This document shows positions 7,642-16,264 of a stretch of 35,043 bases of DNA, in pieces (within the stretch, counting starts at the first letter, position 1; each line of letters begins with the position of its first letter). Under the pieces are notes generated by a model that did no database searches, was not told the DNA's origin, and was given only the letters and a program-made list of their open reading frames with translations. The translations under genes and the position numbers were made by a program. The DNA comes from Gemmatimonadota bacterium. GTDB taxonomy: Bacteria > Gemmatimonadota > Gemmatimonadetes > Longimicrobiales > RSA9. The stretch lies in assembly GCA_039715185.1 (NCBI GenBank), contig JBDLIA010000030.1, positions 1-35,043 of the forward strand, in the 5' to 3' direction.

Positions 7642-9795
7642 ATGACCTCACCCGACCGGGACACAATGCGGCTCGAGCTGGACGACGGCATCGCCTGGCT
7701 CGTTTTCGAGCGGCCTGACGCCAAGGTCAACCTGCTGACCGAGGCCGTGCTGGGTCGGCTGGACGAGCTACTGGGGGACATCGAGCGCCACGCCGCGGCG
7801 CGTACGGTGGGCGCGGTGGTGGTGCGGAGCGGCAAGCCGGGCACTTTCATCGCGGGCGCCGACGTGGACGCCATCAAGGCGGTGGAGGATCCTGCGATCG
7901 GGGCCGGGCTCGCCGCCGCGGGCCAGGCGATCTTCACCCGGCTGGAGGGCCTGCCGGTACCCACAGTCGTCGCCATCGACGGAGCCTGCATGGGTGGCGG
8001 AACCGAACTCGCGCTGGCCTGCACTTACCGCATCGCCAGCGACTCGGAGCGCACCAAGATCGCGCTGCCCGAGGTGCGGCTGGGTATCCTTCCCGGGTTC
8101 GGCGGTACCACCCGACTACCGCGCCTGGTGGGCCTCCGGGCGGCGCTGGACATGATCCTCACCGGCAAGAACGTGCGCCCCGCCAAGGCCCGACGGATCG
8201 GCCTGGTCGACGAGGTCGTCTCCGCGGCGATACTCCATACGCGCGCGGCCGAAGTCGCGCGTGCGTTCGCCGATGGTGACGCCCCACCGGCACGGCCGAG
8301 CCGCGGATTGGCGGCGCGCCTGCTGGAGGACACCGCGCCGGGCCGACGCCTGATCCTGCGCGAGGCTCGCAAGCGGGTTCTGAAGGAATCGGGCGGCCAC
8401 TACCCCGCGCCGCTCAAGATCCTGGACACCATCCGCCGCACCCTCCCCCTCCCGCTCGACCGGGCTTTCGAAATCGAGGCGCGCGCCCTGGGCGAGCTCG
8501 TGGCCACGCCGGTCTCCAAGAATCTGATCCACGTGTTTCGGCTGTTCGAGGGGGCGAAGAAGGGAGCGCCTGCCGGCGACCCGATCGAAGTGGAGCGGAT
8601 CGGCGTATTGGGCGCCGGCGTCATGGGGGGCGGGATCGCGCACCTGGCAGCATCGCGCGGCGTCGAGGTCAGGATGAAGGACATCGACGAAGGGGGCCTG
8701 GCGGCGGGCCTGCGAGCCGCCCGGGAAAGGGTGGACCGGACGCTGCAGCGACGCCGCCTGGACCGTCGGGAGGCGGAGGCGATCATGGGGCGCATTTCTC
8801 CGACGCTGACCTACGACGGGTTCGGCTCCCTCGACCTCGTGGTGGAGGCCGTCGTGGAAAGGATGGACGTGAAGAAGTCCGTCCTGAGAGAGACGGAGGA
8901 GGAGACCCCGAACCGAGCCGTGCTCTGTTCCAACACCTCCACGTTGTCCATCACCGAGATGCAGTCGGCGCTGCGCGATCCCAAGAGGTTCTGCGGCCTG
9001 CATTTCTTCAACCCGGTTCATCGCATGCCGCTGGTGGAGGTGATCCGTGGGGAGGCGACGTCCGCTGAGGCGCTCGCGACCGCTTTCTCCTTCGCGCTCC
9101 GCCTCGGCAAGACCCCGGTCGTGGTGGGCGACGGACCAGGATTTCTGGTCAATCGGGTCCTCGGCCCGTACCTGAACGAGGCCGGGTGGCTCCTGGAGGA
9201 TGGCGCCTCCGTCGACGCCGTCGACGCGGTTCTGAAGAGCTTCGCAATGCCCATGGGTCCGTTTCGGCTCCTGGACGAAATCGGCCTGGACGTAGCACGC
9301 CACGCGGGCGCGGTGCTGCACGACGCGTTCGGCCCGCGCATGGCCCCTTCTCCGGTCATGACGGCGTTGGCGGGCAGCGACCGCTTGGGGCGCAAGGGCG
9401 GGAGCGGGTTCTACCGCTACGTCGACGGCAAGGACGCCGGCGTGGACGAGTCCGTCTACGCCGAGCTCACCGGCCGGCCGCCGCCGGCAGGCAACGCCGT
9501 CCCGGAGCAGGAAATCCTCGATCGCTGCCTGTTGACCATGGTCAACGAGGCGGCCCGCGTACTGGAAGACGGGGTCGCGCGCTCCGCCGCCGACGTCGAT
9601 CTGGCGATGATCGCGGGTACCGGGTTTCCGCCTTTCCGAGGCGGCCTGCTCAGGTGGGCAGACGCAAAGGGGAGCGAGGATAATCTGCGGCGCCTGGAGG
9701 AACTCGCCGCTTTACACGGCGAGCGCTTCGAGCCGGCGGAGTCGCTCCTGGCGGCCGGCGAATCCGGTCGCGGCTTCTACGCCGCGGACCGATGA
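7642..9795 (+). CDS. fadJ: Multifunctional enoyl-CoA hydratase / 3-hydroxyacyl-CoA dehydrogenase (FadJ/FadB type)
   Basis: A 717-residue fatty acid beta-oxidation enzyme, the usual length of FadJ/FadB alpha subunits. The N-terminal crotonase domain has both catalytic glutamates, E122 in GGGTELALA and E144 in LPEVRLGI. The dehydrogenase half has the NAD-binding GAGVMG at 324-329 and the catalytic H454 in GLHFFNPVHRMPLVEV, with the C-terminal 3HCDH domain ending near 715. It hydrates 2-enoyl-CoA and oxidises the 3-hydroxyacyl-CoA product. The matching thiolase gene is not next to it. I chose ATG 7642; ATG 7666 is also possible, and neither has a strong ribosome-binding site. The FadJ versus FadB label is not certain. 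The stop overlaps the next start (ATGA at 9792-9795). Confidence 0.93.
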   Translation: MTSPDRDTMRLELDDGIAWLVFERPDAKVNLLTEAVLGRLDELLGDIERHAAARTVGAVVVRSGKPGTFIAGADVDAIKAVEDPAIGAGLAAAGQAIFTRLEGLPVPTVVAIDGACMGGGTELALACTYRIASDSERTKIALPEVRLGILPGFGGTTRLPRLVGLRAALDMILTGKNVRPAKARRIGLVDEVVSAAILHTRAAEVARAFADGDAPPARPSRGLAARLLEDTAPGRRLILREARKRVLKESGGHYPAPLKILDTIRRTLPLPLDRAFEIEARALGELVATPVSKNLIHVFRLFEGAKKGAPAGDPIEVERIGVLGAGVMGGGIAHLAASRGVEVRMKDIDEGGLAAGLRAARERVDRTLQRRRLDRREAEAIMGRISPTLTYDGFGSLDLVVEAVVERMDVKKSVLRETEEETPNRAVLCSNTSTLSITEMQSALRDPKRFCGLHFFNPVHRMPLVEVIRGEATSAEALATAFSFALRLGKTPVVVGDGPGFLVNRVLGPYLNEAGWLLEDGASVDAVDAVLKSFAMPMGPFRLLDEIGLDVARHAGAVLHDAFGPRMAPSPVMTALAGSDRLGRKGGSGFYRYVDGKDAGVDESVYAELTGRPPPAGNAVPEQEILDRCLLTMVNEAARVLEDGVARSAADVDLAMIAGTGFPPFRGGLLRWADAKGSEDNLRRLEELAALHGERFEPAESLLAAGESGRGFYAADR

Positions 9796-10559
9796 GGATC
9801 AGCCCGAGCGGGCGCGGGGCCGGCGGTGAATCACTGGCGAGCACCCCTACTCGCACACTTATCACGATCGGACTGGCCTGCGCGGCGATAGCTGTATGCG
9901 CGCCCCAGGTGGCGGGTCAGTCTCAGCGCGATCTCCGTGAGGTCGGCTGGCAACCGACGGACGCACAGGCCCAATTCTGCTGGTGGACGCCCAAGGAAAT
10001 CCCGGCCGCGTCGGTCGTCGTGGATTCGATCACCGCCCTCGAGGCGGCCCGACAGGTGCCCGGCTTCGAGGGCCAAGCCGCACGCTACGTGCTGTCGGTG
10101 CAGTACGATACGGCGGGCGCGGTGACGGACGTATACTCCGTCGACTCGACGCTAGCGCCTGAGCGCGAGGTCGAGTTGATGGACGCGATATACGCCAACC
10201 TGAGAACCGATGTGGAAGACATCCGTGGTGTTCGTGTCGGGATGTTCGGGGGGCCGAACCCGGAACTGGCGGTTGGTCCGATCCATGAATGCAGGCCGCT
10301 GCTCCTGAACCGGGATCTCGTCCTTCGAATGCTGACGCGAGACGTTGAGAAAGCCAACCTCCGCGGTGCCGCCGAGTTGTGGATTCGCGTGGCGGCGAAT
10401 GGTCTCCCGTTGGAATGGCGGTTCGCCAAGCACAGTGGCAGTCAAGGCATGGACGCGGCCGCTTACAACGCGGTGGTACGAATGCGCTTCCTGCCGGCGC
10501 GGATCGACGGCGTTCCGAGAGCGGTATGGGTTTCCATCCCGATCGGAACGTCCGGGTAA
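9792..10559 (+). CDS. Secreted TonB C-terminal-like domain protein
   Basis: A 255-residue protein with a hydrophobic signal (about residues 23-42, ending at VAGQ). There is no proline-rich linker and no ordinary TonB inner-membrane anchor. The C-terminal third resembles a TonB_C domain: AELWIRVAANGLPLEWRFAK, then DAAAYNAVVRMRFLPA, then a final VWVSIPI strand. An earlier segment (ARYVLSVQYDTAGAVTDVYSV followed by a helix around residues 115-135) looks like a second, weaker copy of the same fold. Two cysteines (in FCWW and HECRP) could form a disulfide. It overlaps the fadJ-like stop in ATGA, so it is co-translated with a cytosolic enzyme, which has no obvious functional reason. Function unknown; the TonB_C label is by pattern only. 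Confidence 0.6.
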   Translation: MRISPSGRGAGGESLASTPTRTLITIGLACAAIAVCAPQVAGQSQRDLREVGWQPTDAQAQFCWWTPKEIPAASVVVDSITALEAARQVPGFEGQAARYVLSVQYDTAGAVTDVYSVDSTLAPEREVELMDAIYANLRTDVEDIRGVRVGMFGGPNPELAVGPIHECRPLLLNRDLVLRMLTRDVEKANLRGAAELWIRVAANGLPLEWRFAKHSGSQGMDAAAYNAVVRMRFLPARIDGVPRAVWVSIPIGTSG

Positions 10560-10565
10560 GGAAGA

Positions 10566-10597
10566 CGCCCCACCGGCGCGCTGAGGCCGATGGGGCG
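10566..10597. terminator. Hairpin between convergent genes
   Basis: CGCCCCA (10566-10572) pairs with TGGGGCG (10591-10597); inside, after one mismatch, CGGC pairs with GCCG. It sits between the plus-strand TonB_C-like gene and the minus-strand ABC gene. No long T run is present on either side, so terminator strength is uncertain. Confidence 0.4.
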
Positions 10598-10624
10598 CAA
10601 GAACTTTGAGCTGACCCCTGCCTG

Positions 10625-11359
10625 CTACACCCCGAACCCGGCCTCCTCCAGCTCGTGCGCGGCGTGGCCCTGCTCGTGGCTCACGACCTTGCCGTCGAAC
10701 AGATGGATCGCGCGCTCGGCCGACTCCGCGTATCTCGGGTCGTGGGTGACCATGCAGATCGTGGAACCCGTGCCATGGAGCTCGTGGAGCAGCCCCATCA
10801 CGGACTCCCCGTTGCTGGAGTCGAGGTTTCCGGTGGGCTCGTCGGCCAGCAGGATGAGCGGATCACCGGCGATGGCCCGAGCGACCGCCACGCGCTGCTG
10901 CTGGCCGCCGGAGAGCTGAGACGGAAAGTGCTTGAGCCGGTGCGCCATGTCGACGCGCTCCAGGGCGGCGTGCACGCGTTCCTTGCGCTCGGCCGCGCTC
11001 ACGCCTCGGTAGCTGAGCGGCAGCTCGACGTTCTCGTACACCGTGAGGTCGCCGATCAGGTTGAAGGCCTGGAAGATGAAGCCGATCTCACGATTGCGAA
11101 TCTGCGCCCTTTCCGCGGCGGTCAGATTGGCCACCGAGCGGCCGTCCAGCAGGTAGTCCCCGCTGGAGGGGGTATCGAGCAACCCCAGGATCGAGAGCAG
11201 CGTTGTCTTGCCGCACCCGGAAGGACCCGCCACCGCCACGAACTCACCGGGCGCGATGGAGATGTTCACCTCGCTGAGGGCGTGCGTCTCCAGATCCTCC
11301 GTCAGGAATACCTTGCCGGTGTTCCTGAGCTCGATCCGCGCTTGGCCGGACTGAATCAT
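10625..11359 (-). CDS. ABC transporter ATP-binding protein (LolD/MacB type)
   Basis: A 244-residue nucleotide-binding subunit. Walker A is GPSGCGKT at 45-52, the signature LSGGQ at 149-153 and Walker B ILLADEP at about 169-175, and the sequence THD supplies the switch histidine. The motifs LGLLDTPSSGDYLLDG and NREIGFIFQAFNLIGDLTVYENVELPL are typical of the LolD/MacB/FtsE-like MacB group that powers FtsX-type permeases. It is the last gene of the padR-permease-adaptor-ATPase operon; 29 bp separate it from the adaptor stop. It should hydrolyse ATP for the duplicated permease encoded upstream. A C-terminal tail of about 15 residues extends past the usual end. Confidence 0.93.
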   Translation of the reverse strand: MIQSGQARIELRNTGKVFLTEDLETHALSEVNISIAPGEFVAVAGPSGCGKTTLLSILGLLDTPSSGDYLLDGRSVANLTAAERAQIRNREIGFIFQAFNLIGDLTVYENVELPLSYRGVSAAERKERVHAALERVDMAHRLKHFPSQLSGGQQQRVAVARAIAGDPLILLADEPTGNLDSSNGESVMGLLHELHGTGSTICMVTHDPRYAESAERAIHLFDGKVVSHEQGHAAHELEEAGFGV

Positions 11360-11388
11360 CGATCCATCTCGTTGTTTGAAGTATTCCT

Positions 11389-12633
11389 CTAACGCAACCG
11401 CACGCGGTCCGCGCTCTCCCAGTTGGACATGTCGGAGAGGATTACCACGTCGCCGTCGCTCAAACCTTCCAGGACCTGCACCTCGTTGACCGACCCCGCG
11501 CCGAGTCGAACCAGCACGCGTGTGGCCTCGTCGCCGTCCGCACCGACGACGAACAGCCCGACGGTGCTGTTGGACTGGCCGAAGGCCGGCCGGCCCATGT
11601 AGACGACGTCCTCGAGCCTGTCGATCTGAATCGTGCCCTCGACGCTCAGATCGGGCCGTGCACCGCGCGGCAGCTCACCCTCGAGCGCCACGTCCATGGT
11701 CACGGTGCCGTTCTGCACGGCGGGGTTCACTCGCACCACGCGTCCCTGCACCAGGCCGTTGCGGGTATCGATGACGGCGGGCAATCCCACCACCACCTCG
11801 GTCGCCTGCGTCTCGGCAATGCGCAGCTCCGCCTTCAGGCGTCCCGGCTGTACGACTCGCGCCAGGAGCATTCCGGGGGTCACCCACTGGCCCTCCTCCA
11901 GGGGGAGCTCCTGCAGAACGCCGGAGACGCCGGCGGTGACCCGCATCGACTCCACCAGCCCGCGCTGGAAGGCGACGATCTCGCGCAGCCGATTCACCTG
12001 CGAGCCCTGCGCCTCCACCTGCGGCTGCTGGGAGCGCCTCAGCGACTCCAGCCGCTTGCGCTCGATCTCCAGCCGTTCGGCCAGCTCCTCCGCGCTGTCA
12101 CGCGAGCGCTGCAACTCCATCTTGGCGATGAGCTGCTGCGCCGCCAGCGCCTCGTTGGCCTCCACCTGGCGCTGCGCTTCGCGGTACATGGACCTCGTCT
12201 GGGCGACGATGGCCTCCTGATTCAACGCCTGGTTTTCGAGCGTCGAACGGAGGCTGACGTACTGGGCCTGCGCCGCCGTCAACTGGCGTTGGGCCTCGAG
12301 TAGCTCGCGCTGCACCTCTGCGTTGCTCAACTCGAGGATCACGGTCTCCGGCGTGACCTCGGTCCCCGGCTGCATGTGACGCTTCTCCACCCGCCCCGCG
12401 GTCACGGCGGGGATGAGGCGAATCTGCTCGGGGACCAGCGTTCCCGGCCCTCGGACCTCGCGCAGCATGGTCCCGCGCTCGACGGTGTCCGTCCAGATCG
12501 TCGCGCGGTCCACCACCGGCGCGGATGGGTCGAGTCGGGTCAACCCCAGCGTGGCGAGCGCCACGCCACCTACGGCGATGCCGCCGTACAGGTAGCGCTT
12601 CTTGCTCTTCTTCTGCTCGCGCTGAATGTCCAC
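11389..12633 (-). CDS. Periplasmic adaptor subunit of ABC efflux system (HlyD/MacA-like)
   Basis: A 414-residue membrane-fusion protein. A basic N-terminus (about residues 5-13) is followed by one membrane segment at about 14-32. A lipoyl-like half (VTAGRVEKRHMQPGTEVTPETVILELSN) then leads into a long alpha-helical hairpin with many Q, E and R residues (about 105-235), then the second lipoyl half (GVSGVLQELPLEEGQWVTPGMLLARV) and beta-barrel and membrane-proximal domains to the end. It would link the inner-membrane permease and ATPase to an outer-membrane channel; no TolC-like gene is in the window. The preceding gap to the permease gene is 145 bp with nothing recognisable in it. Confidence 0.9.
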   Translation of the reverse strand: MDIQREQKKSKKRYLYGGIAVGGVALATLGLTRLDPSAPVVDRATIWTDTVERGTMLREVRGPGTLVPEQIRLIPAVTAGRVEKRHMQPGTEVTPETVILELSNAEVQRELLEAQRQLTAAQAQYVSLRSTLENQALNQEAIVAQTRSMYREAQRQVEANEALAAQQLIAKMELQRSRDSAEELAERLEIERKRLESLRRSQQPQVEAQGSQVNRLREIVAFQRGLVESMRVTAGVSGVLQELPLEEGQWVTPGMLLARVVQPGRLKAELRIAETQATEVVVGLPAVIDTRNGLVQGRVVRVNPAVQNGTVTMDVALEGELPRGARPDLSVEGTIQIDRLEDVVYMGRPAFGQSNSTVGLFVVGADGDEATRVLVRLGAGSVNEVQVLEGLSDGDVVILSDMSNWESADRVRLR

Positions 12634-12778
12634 GTGTCGCCCCGTCCTACTGCCTGTCCGGGTAACCTCCCGTACTGATCCGGCGGCTCACCCTGTCGGG
12701 GCCCGCCGGCGCTTGGACCCTTCGGGATAGGCCCGCGAAAGTTTCACCCGCCGCGCTGCCCAGGCCGGCGACGGCGCC

Positions 12779-15508
12779 CTACTCCGCCCGCAGCGCCTCC
12801 ATCGGGTCGGTTGCCGCGGCTCGACGCGCCGGCAGGTAGCCGGCAAGCATGCCGGTGCCGACCAGCAACCCCGCCAGTGCCACGAAGGTGAGTGGGTCGT
12901 TGGGCGGCACCCCGTACAGCAGACTCGACGCGAAACGTGTGAGAACGAGCGCCGCCAGCACACCGAGCGCGACGCCGGCCAGGGCGAGTTTCGCCGCCCT
13001 GCCGAGCACCAGCCGGACGATGTCCCCGCGACCGGCTCCCAGCGCCAGGCGTATGCCGAACTCGCCCGTTCGGCGCGCGGTGGCGTAGGCCATCAACCCG
13101 TAGATGCCGATCAACGCCAGCACCAGGGCCACGATGGAAAAGGCCAGGATCAGCGCGAGATTGAATCGCCGAGCGGCGACGCTCGTGGCGATCATCTCTT
13201 CCGATGTGGCGGCGTGATAGATGGACTGGCTGGGCGCCTGAGCCCACACCGCCTCACGCATCCCGTTCACGAGGGCCGTCGCGCCGCCCGGGGCGCTGGC
13301 CCGCGCAACCCACGTAACGGAACCCGTGCCGTTCCAGGCGTGCGGGAAGTAGATCTCCGCGCGCGGATCGGTATCGTACCCGTACGGTCGCACGTCGCCG
13401 ACCACGCCAACGATCTCGACCTCCGGGGCGCCTTCTCGCATGCTATGGATGCGCTGGCCGACGGGGTTCTCCCCCGGCCAGTGGCGGCGCGCTACGGTCT
13501 CGCTGACGATCGCCACGGGCCGACCGGAGGGAGCGCGGGCCGTGCCGTCCCCGGTGGCGGCCTCCGCGGTCGTCCAAGCGGCACGGTCGAAGTCGTCGAA
13601 GTCCCGCCCCTGCAGGATCGGAATCCCCATCGCCTCGAAGTACCCGGGCGTAATCGTGGTGCCCTGCGCGGAAGGCGGCTCCGAACCCGCCGGATTCGGC
13701 CGGCCCACGACGCCGAAGTTGAAGCGCTGGTCGATCTGCTCGGGGTGGAACGGGAAGGCGGACACCATGGCCGCGTGATCCACGCCCGGAAGACCGCTGA
13801 TTCTCTCGGACACCGACCGGACGAACGAGACCCGTTCGGCGGCGGACTCCGTCACGTCGTGGATGAACGCCTGCACCGTCGCGAGGCCCGCGGGTTCGAA
13901 GCCGATGTCGTTGTCGAGCAGACGCAGGAAGCTGCGCGTGAGCAACCCGGCCCCGATCAGCAAGACCAGCGCGAGCGCTACCTGGGCCACGACGAGCGCG
14001 TTCTGCGCGCGCCCTCTTCCGGGTCCGCCGGTGCTACCTCGTGAGCCGTCGCCGATCGTGGCCGCCAGGTCGGGCCGGGCGAAGCGCAACGCCGGCAGCA
14101 GGCCGGCGAAGGCGGTGACCAGCGCTGACAATCCCAGCGCGAACAGCGCCACGCCGCCGTCCACCTGGAGGCTGCCCACGCGCGGCAGAGATCCGGCGGC
14201 CACAGCCGCGAAAAGGTCGACCGCCACCCAAGCCAGCCCGAGGCCGAGGCCGGCGCCTACGGCGATAAGAAGCGCGCTTTCGGCCAGGATCTGCCGCACG
14301 AGTCGCCCGCGGGCCGCCCCTACCGCGCCCCGGATGGCGAATTCCCGTTCGCGCGCCGTTGCTCGCGCCAGGACCAGGCTCGCCACGTTGGCCGCCGCGA
14401 GAACAAGCAGTACTCCCACCACGCCGGCGAGCAGCGTGAGCAACCGTCCCGCCTCTCCGAGCAACTCGTCGCGAAGGGGAATCGCGCGCACGCCGAGGTT
14501 GGCGTTGGTGGCCGGGAGCTCGTCCCCGATCAGTGCCGCGACGCGATTCAGATCGGCCTGCGCCCGCTCCATGCTCGCGCCATCGCGCAGCAGTCCGACC
14601 GCGGGAATCCAGTTGCCTGACCTCGTGCGGATGTCCCCGGGCCGCTGCGGCCGGGGATACCAGAACTCCTTCGAACTCTCCGGCCAGCCCCCGTCACCGA
14701 CGATCATGGCCGGATACGAGAAACCCGGGGGCAACACCCCCACGATCGTGCGCGGCGTGCCGTCCACGACGACCGCGGTACCGACGACATCGGGGTCGGC
14801 CGAGAAGCGTTCGAGCCACGATGCGTGTGAAACCATCAGCGCGCTTTGAAGGGAGTCGCGGTACTCCTCCGGGACGAACGCACGGCCCAGGAAGGGCCGA
14901 ACCCCGAAGACCTCGAAGTAGCCCTCGGAGACCGCCCACGCGGGGACGGCCACGGGTCGCCCGTCCACCATGACGTCGCCGCCCCATGGCTCGGCCATGG
15001 CGATCCGCTCGAGCGCCTGGCTGCGCTCGATCCAGTCCAGCACGTTTCCCGGTGACGCCTGCAGGTGGTTCTCGCCGGTCGTCGCGTTCGTCTCCCACAG
15101 CGTCACCACGCGCTCCGCGTTCGGATACGGTAGCGGGTCGAGGAGTACGCCGCGGACCGCGGTATAGACGAACGTGGCGGCCCCGATCCCGATGGCGAGG
15201 GCGAGGACCGCGACGACGCCATAGGCCGGGTCTCGCAGCAAGGAACGGACGCCGACCCGGACATCTCGGTACAGGTCCTCCGCCCAGCGCGTGGGGCGCG
15301 CGTCCCTCGACTCCTCCGCGAATTTGTCGATGCCGCCGAACTGGCGGAGGGCCTCGCGCCGCGCTTCCTCCGCGGACATCCCCGCGCTCACGTACTCTTC
15401 CGCCTCACGCTCGATGTGGAACCGGATCTCGTCCGTCAGGTGGCGTTCCTCGTCCCTGGGGCGGAGCCAGCTGAGCCAGCGGCGCAGGTCGTCGCGAAGG
15501 TCTCCCAT
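12779..15508 (-). CDS. Duplicated MacB/FtsX-type ABC permease (ADOP family)
   Basis: A 909-residue protein of the acidobacterial duplicated permease type. The N-terminal soluble segment (residues 1-90, including EIRFHIEREAEEYVSAGMSAEEARREAL) is the permease prefix domain. Two MacB_PCD plus FtsX units follow. The first has a membrane segment at about 98-120 and then a periplasmic core with VVTLWETNATTGENHLQASPGN-type sequence. Three helices lie around 365-465 (ARATAREREFAIRGAVGAARGRLVRQIL). The second repeat begins near 500 (GRAQNALVVAQVALALVLLIGAGLL) and ends with ATARRTGEFGIRLALGAGRGDIVRLVL and a final helix pair. The last residues, AATDPMEALRAE, are typical. The duplication supplies both permease halves in one chain. 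It follows padR by 9 bp and precedes its own adaptor and ATPase genes. Confidence 0.93.
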   Translation of the reverse strand: MGDLRDDLRRWLSWLRPRDEERHLTDEIRFHIEREAEEYVSAGMSAEEARREALRQFGGIDKFAEESRDARPTRWAEDLYRDVRVGVRSLLRDPAYGVVAVLALAIGIGAATFVYTAVRGVLLDPLPYPNAERVVTLWETNATTGENHLQASPGNVLDWIERSQALERIAMAEPWGGDVMVDGRPVAVPAWAVSEGYFEVFGVRPFLGRAFVPEEYRDSLQSALMVSHASWLERFSADPDVVGTAVVVDGTPRTIVGVLPPGFSYPAMIVGDGGWPESSKEFWYPRPQRPGDIRTRSGNWIPAVGLLRDGASMERAQADLNRVAALIGDELPATNANLGVRAIPLRDELLGEAGRLLTLLAGVVGVLLVLAAANVASLVLARATAREREFAIRGAVGAARGRLVRQILAESALLIAVGAGLGLGLAWVAVDLFAAVAAGSLPRVGSLQVDGGVALFALGLSALVTAFAGLLPALRFARPDLAATIGDGSRGSTGGPGRGRAQNALVVAQVALALVLLIGAGLLTRSFLRLLDNDIGFEPAGLATVQAFIHDVTESAAERVSFVRSVSERISGLPGVDHAAMVSAFPFHPEQIDQRFNFGVVGRPNPAGSEPPSAQGTTITPGYFEAMGIPILQGRDFDDFDRAAWTTAEAATGDGTARAPSGRPVAIVSETVARRHWPGENPVGQRIHSMREGAPEVEIVGVVGDVRPYGYDTDPRAEIYFPHAWNGTGSVTWVARASAPGGATALVNGMREAVWAQAPSQSIYHAATSEEMIATSVAARRFNLALILAFSIVALVLALIGIYGLMAYATARRTGEFGIRLALGAGRGDIVRLVLGRAAKLALAGVALGVLAALVLTRFASSLLYGVPPNDPLTFVALAGLLVGTGMLAGYLPARRAAATDPMEALRAE

Positions 15509-15517
15509 GCGCGCCCC

Positions 15518-15853
15518 TCACGCCCCCGCGAGAACGAGATCGACGGCCTTCGCGAAGCGTCGCCAACTCTCGGTCTCCCGGGCCAGGTGTCGCTCTCCGC
15601 GCATCGTAAGGCGGTAGAACTTGGCGCGGCGGTTGTTCTCGGAAGTCCCCCACTCAGACGCTATTAGCCCGCGGCGTTCCAGCCGATGGAGCGCGGGATA
15701 CAGCGACCCCTGATTCAGGTGCAGGATGTCATCGGATCGCTCGCGGATCCTTCGCGAGACTCCCCACCCGTGCATCGACTCCAGCCGAAGAGTGCGGAGG
15801 ATCAGCATGTCCAGCGTGCCCTGCAGCAGATCGTTGCCCTGAAGTTGGCTCAT
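15518..15853 (-). CDS. PadR family transcriptional regulator
   Basis: A 111-residue winged-helix repressor. The start is placed at ATG 15853 (MSQLQGNDLLQGTLDML), with a GGGGGAG ribosome-binding site just upstream, rather than at a longer in-frame start at 15955 that would read through the operators. Features of the family include GTLDMLILRTL, HGWGVSRRI, the winged-helix loop LNQGSLYPALHRLERRGLI, and EWGTSENNRRAKFYRLT. The C-terminal helix is short, as in the s-PadR type that often precedes ADOP permeases. It is the first gene of the exporter operon and probably represses its own promoter through the palindromes at 15862-15916. Confidence 0.92.
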   Translation of the reverse strand: MSQLQGNDLLQGTLDMLILRTLRLESMHGWGVSRRIRERSDDILHLNQGSLYPALHRLERRGLIASEWGTSENNRRAKFYRLTMRGERHLARETESWRRFAKAVDLVLAGA

Positions 15854-15861
15854 CGGTTCTC

Positions 15862-15916
15862 CCCCTAGAAGCTCTAGGGGTGATGGTCGCACCACTCCCC
15901 CTAGATTGTCAAGGGG
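15862..15916. promoter_or_regulatory. Two PadR-type palindromic operators with promoter elements
   Basis: The proximal operator, at 15862-15880, is CCCCTAGA-N3-TCTAGGGG, a perfect 8-bp inverted repeat. The distal one, at 15898-15916, is CCCCTAGA-N3-TCAAGGGG, which differs by one base. Their centres are 36 bp apart. On the minus strand a perfect TTGACA (plus positions 15907-15912) lies inside the distal operator. After 18 bp there is a weak GACCAT (plus positions 15883-15888), so the predicted start near 15876 falls inside the proximal operator. A bound repressor would therefore cover both the -35 and the start site. The operator shape is visible; assignment to PadR is by position. Confidence 0.7.
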
Positions 15917-16049
15917 AACCACAGCGCCCCGTGAGAGGCCCTTGGTATCCCCCACAGGAGCGTGGAAAAATCCCCTGCAAATCGTTGTAAAATAAGGATT
16001 TATCCCTACTTGACGGACGCTGAAGTTCCTGCCGAGTCACATTCTGGGG

Positions 16050-16250
16050 GTGAACGGAGAGCTGGTGGGAGTCGCCGCATTCGGGTTGGCCGGGCTGGTG
16101 CGCGCGGCCATCCCATTCATCGACCGCGGTGCGGCCCGCGGCCGATCGAGCCGTGTGCTTACCTACGTTGCCTACGGGGCCCTGCTGTGCATAATCGTAC
16201 TCACGGCTTGGGGCTACCTGGAGCCTGTCACTCCCGTAGGCAGCCCATAG
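16050..16250 (+). CDS. Small two-helix membrane protein, hypothetical
   Basis: A 66-residue reading frame starting at GTG 16050 and ending at TAG. It encodes two hydrophobic segments (about residues 4-23 and 38-57) separated by a short basic loop (RGAARGRSSR), and a proline-containing tail. No family is recognised. The start has no good ribosome-binding site, although the codons look like those of the neighbouring genes. It is convergent with the YbjQ-type gene, with 14 bp between the stops. The 200 bp between it and padR on the other side hold the PadR operators and an A+T-rich patch around 15980-16015. Confidence 0.42.
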   Translation: MNGELVGVAAFGLAGLVRAAIPFIDRGAARGRSSRVLTYVAYGALLCIIVLTAWGYLEPVTPVGSP

Positions 16251-16264
16251 CCGGACGCTGGAGG

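Noticed and set aside
15854-15955. Longer PadR start at 15955
   Set aside because: It would put the PadR operators and promoter inside the coding region, and the family begins at MSQLQGNDLLQGTLD.
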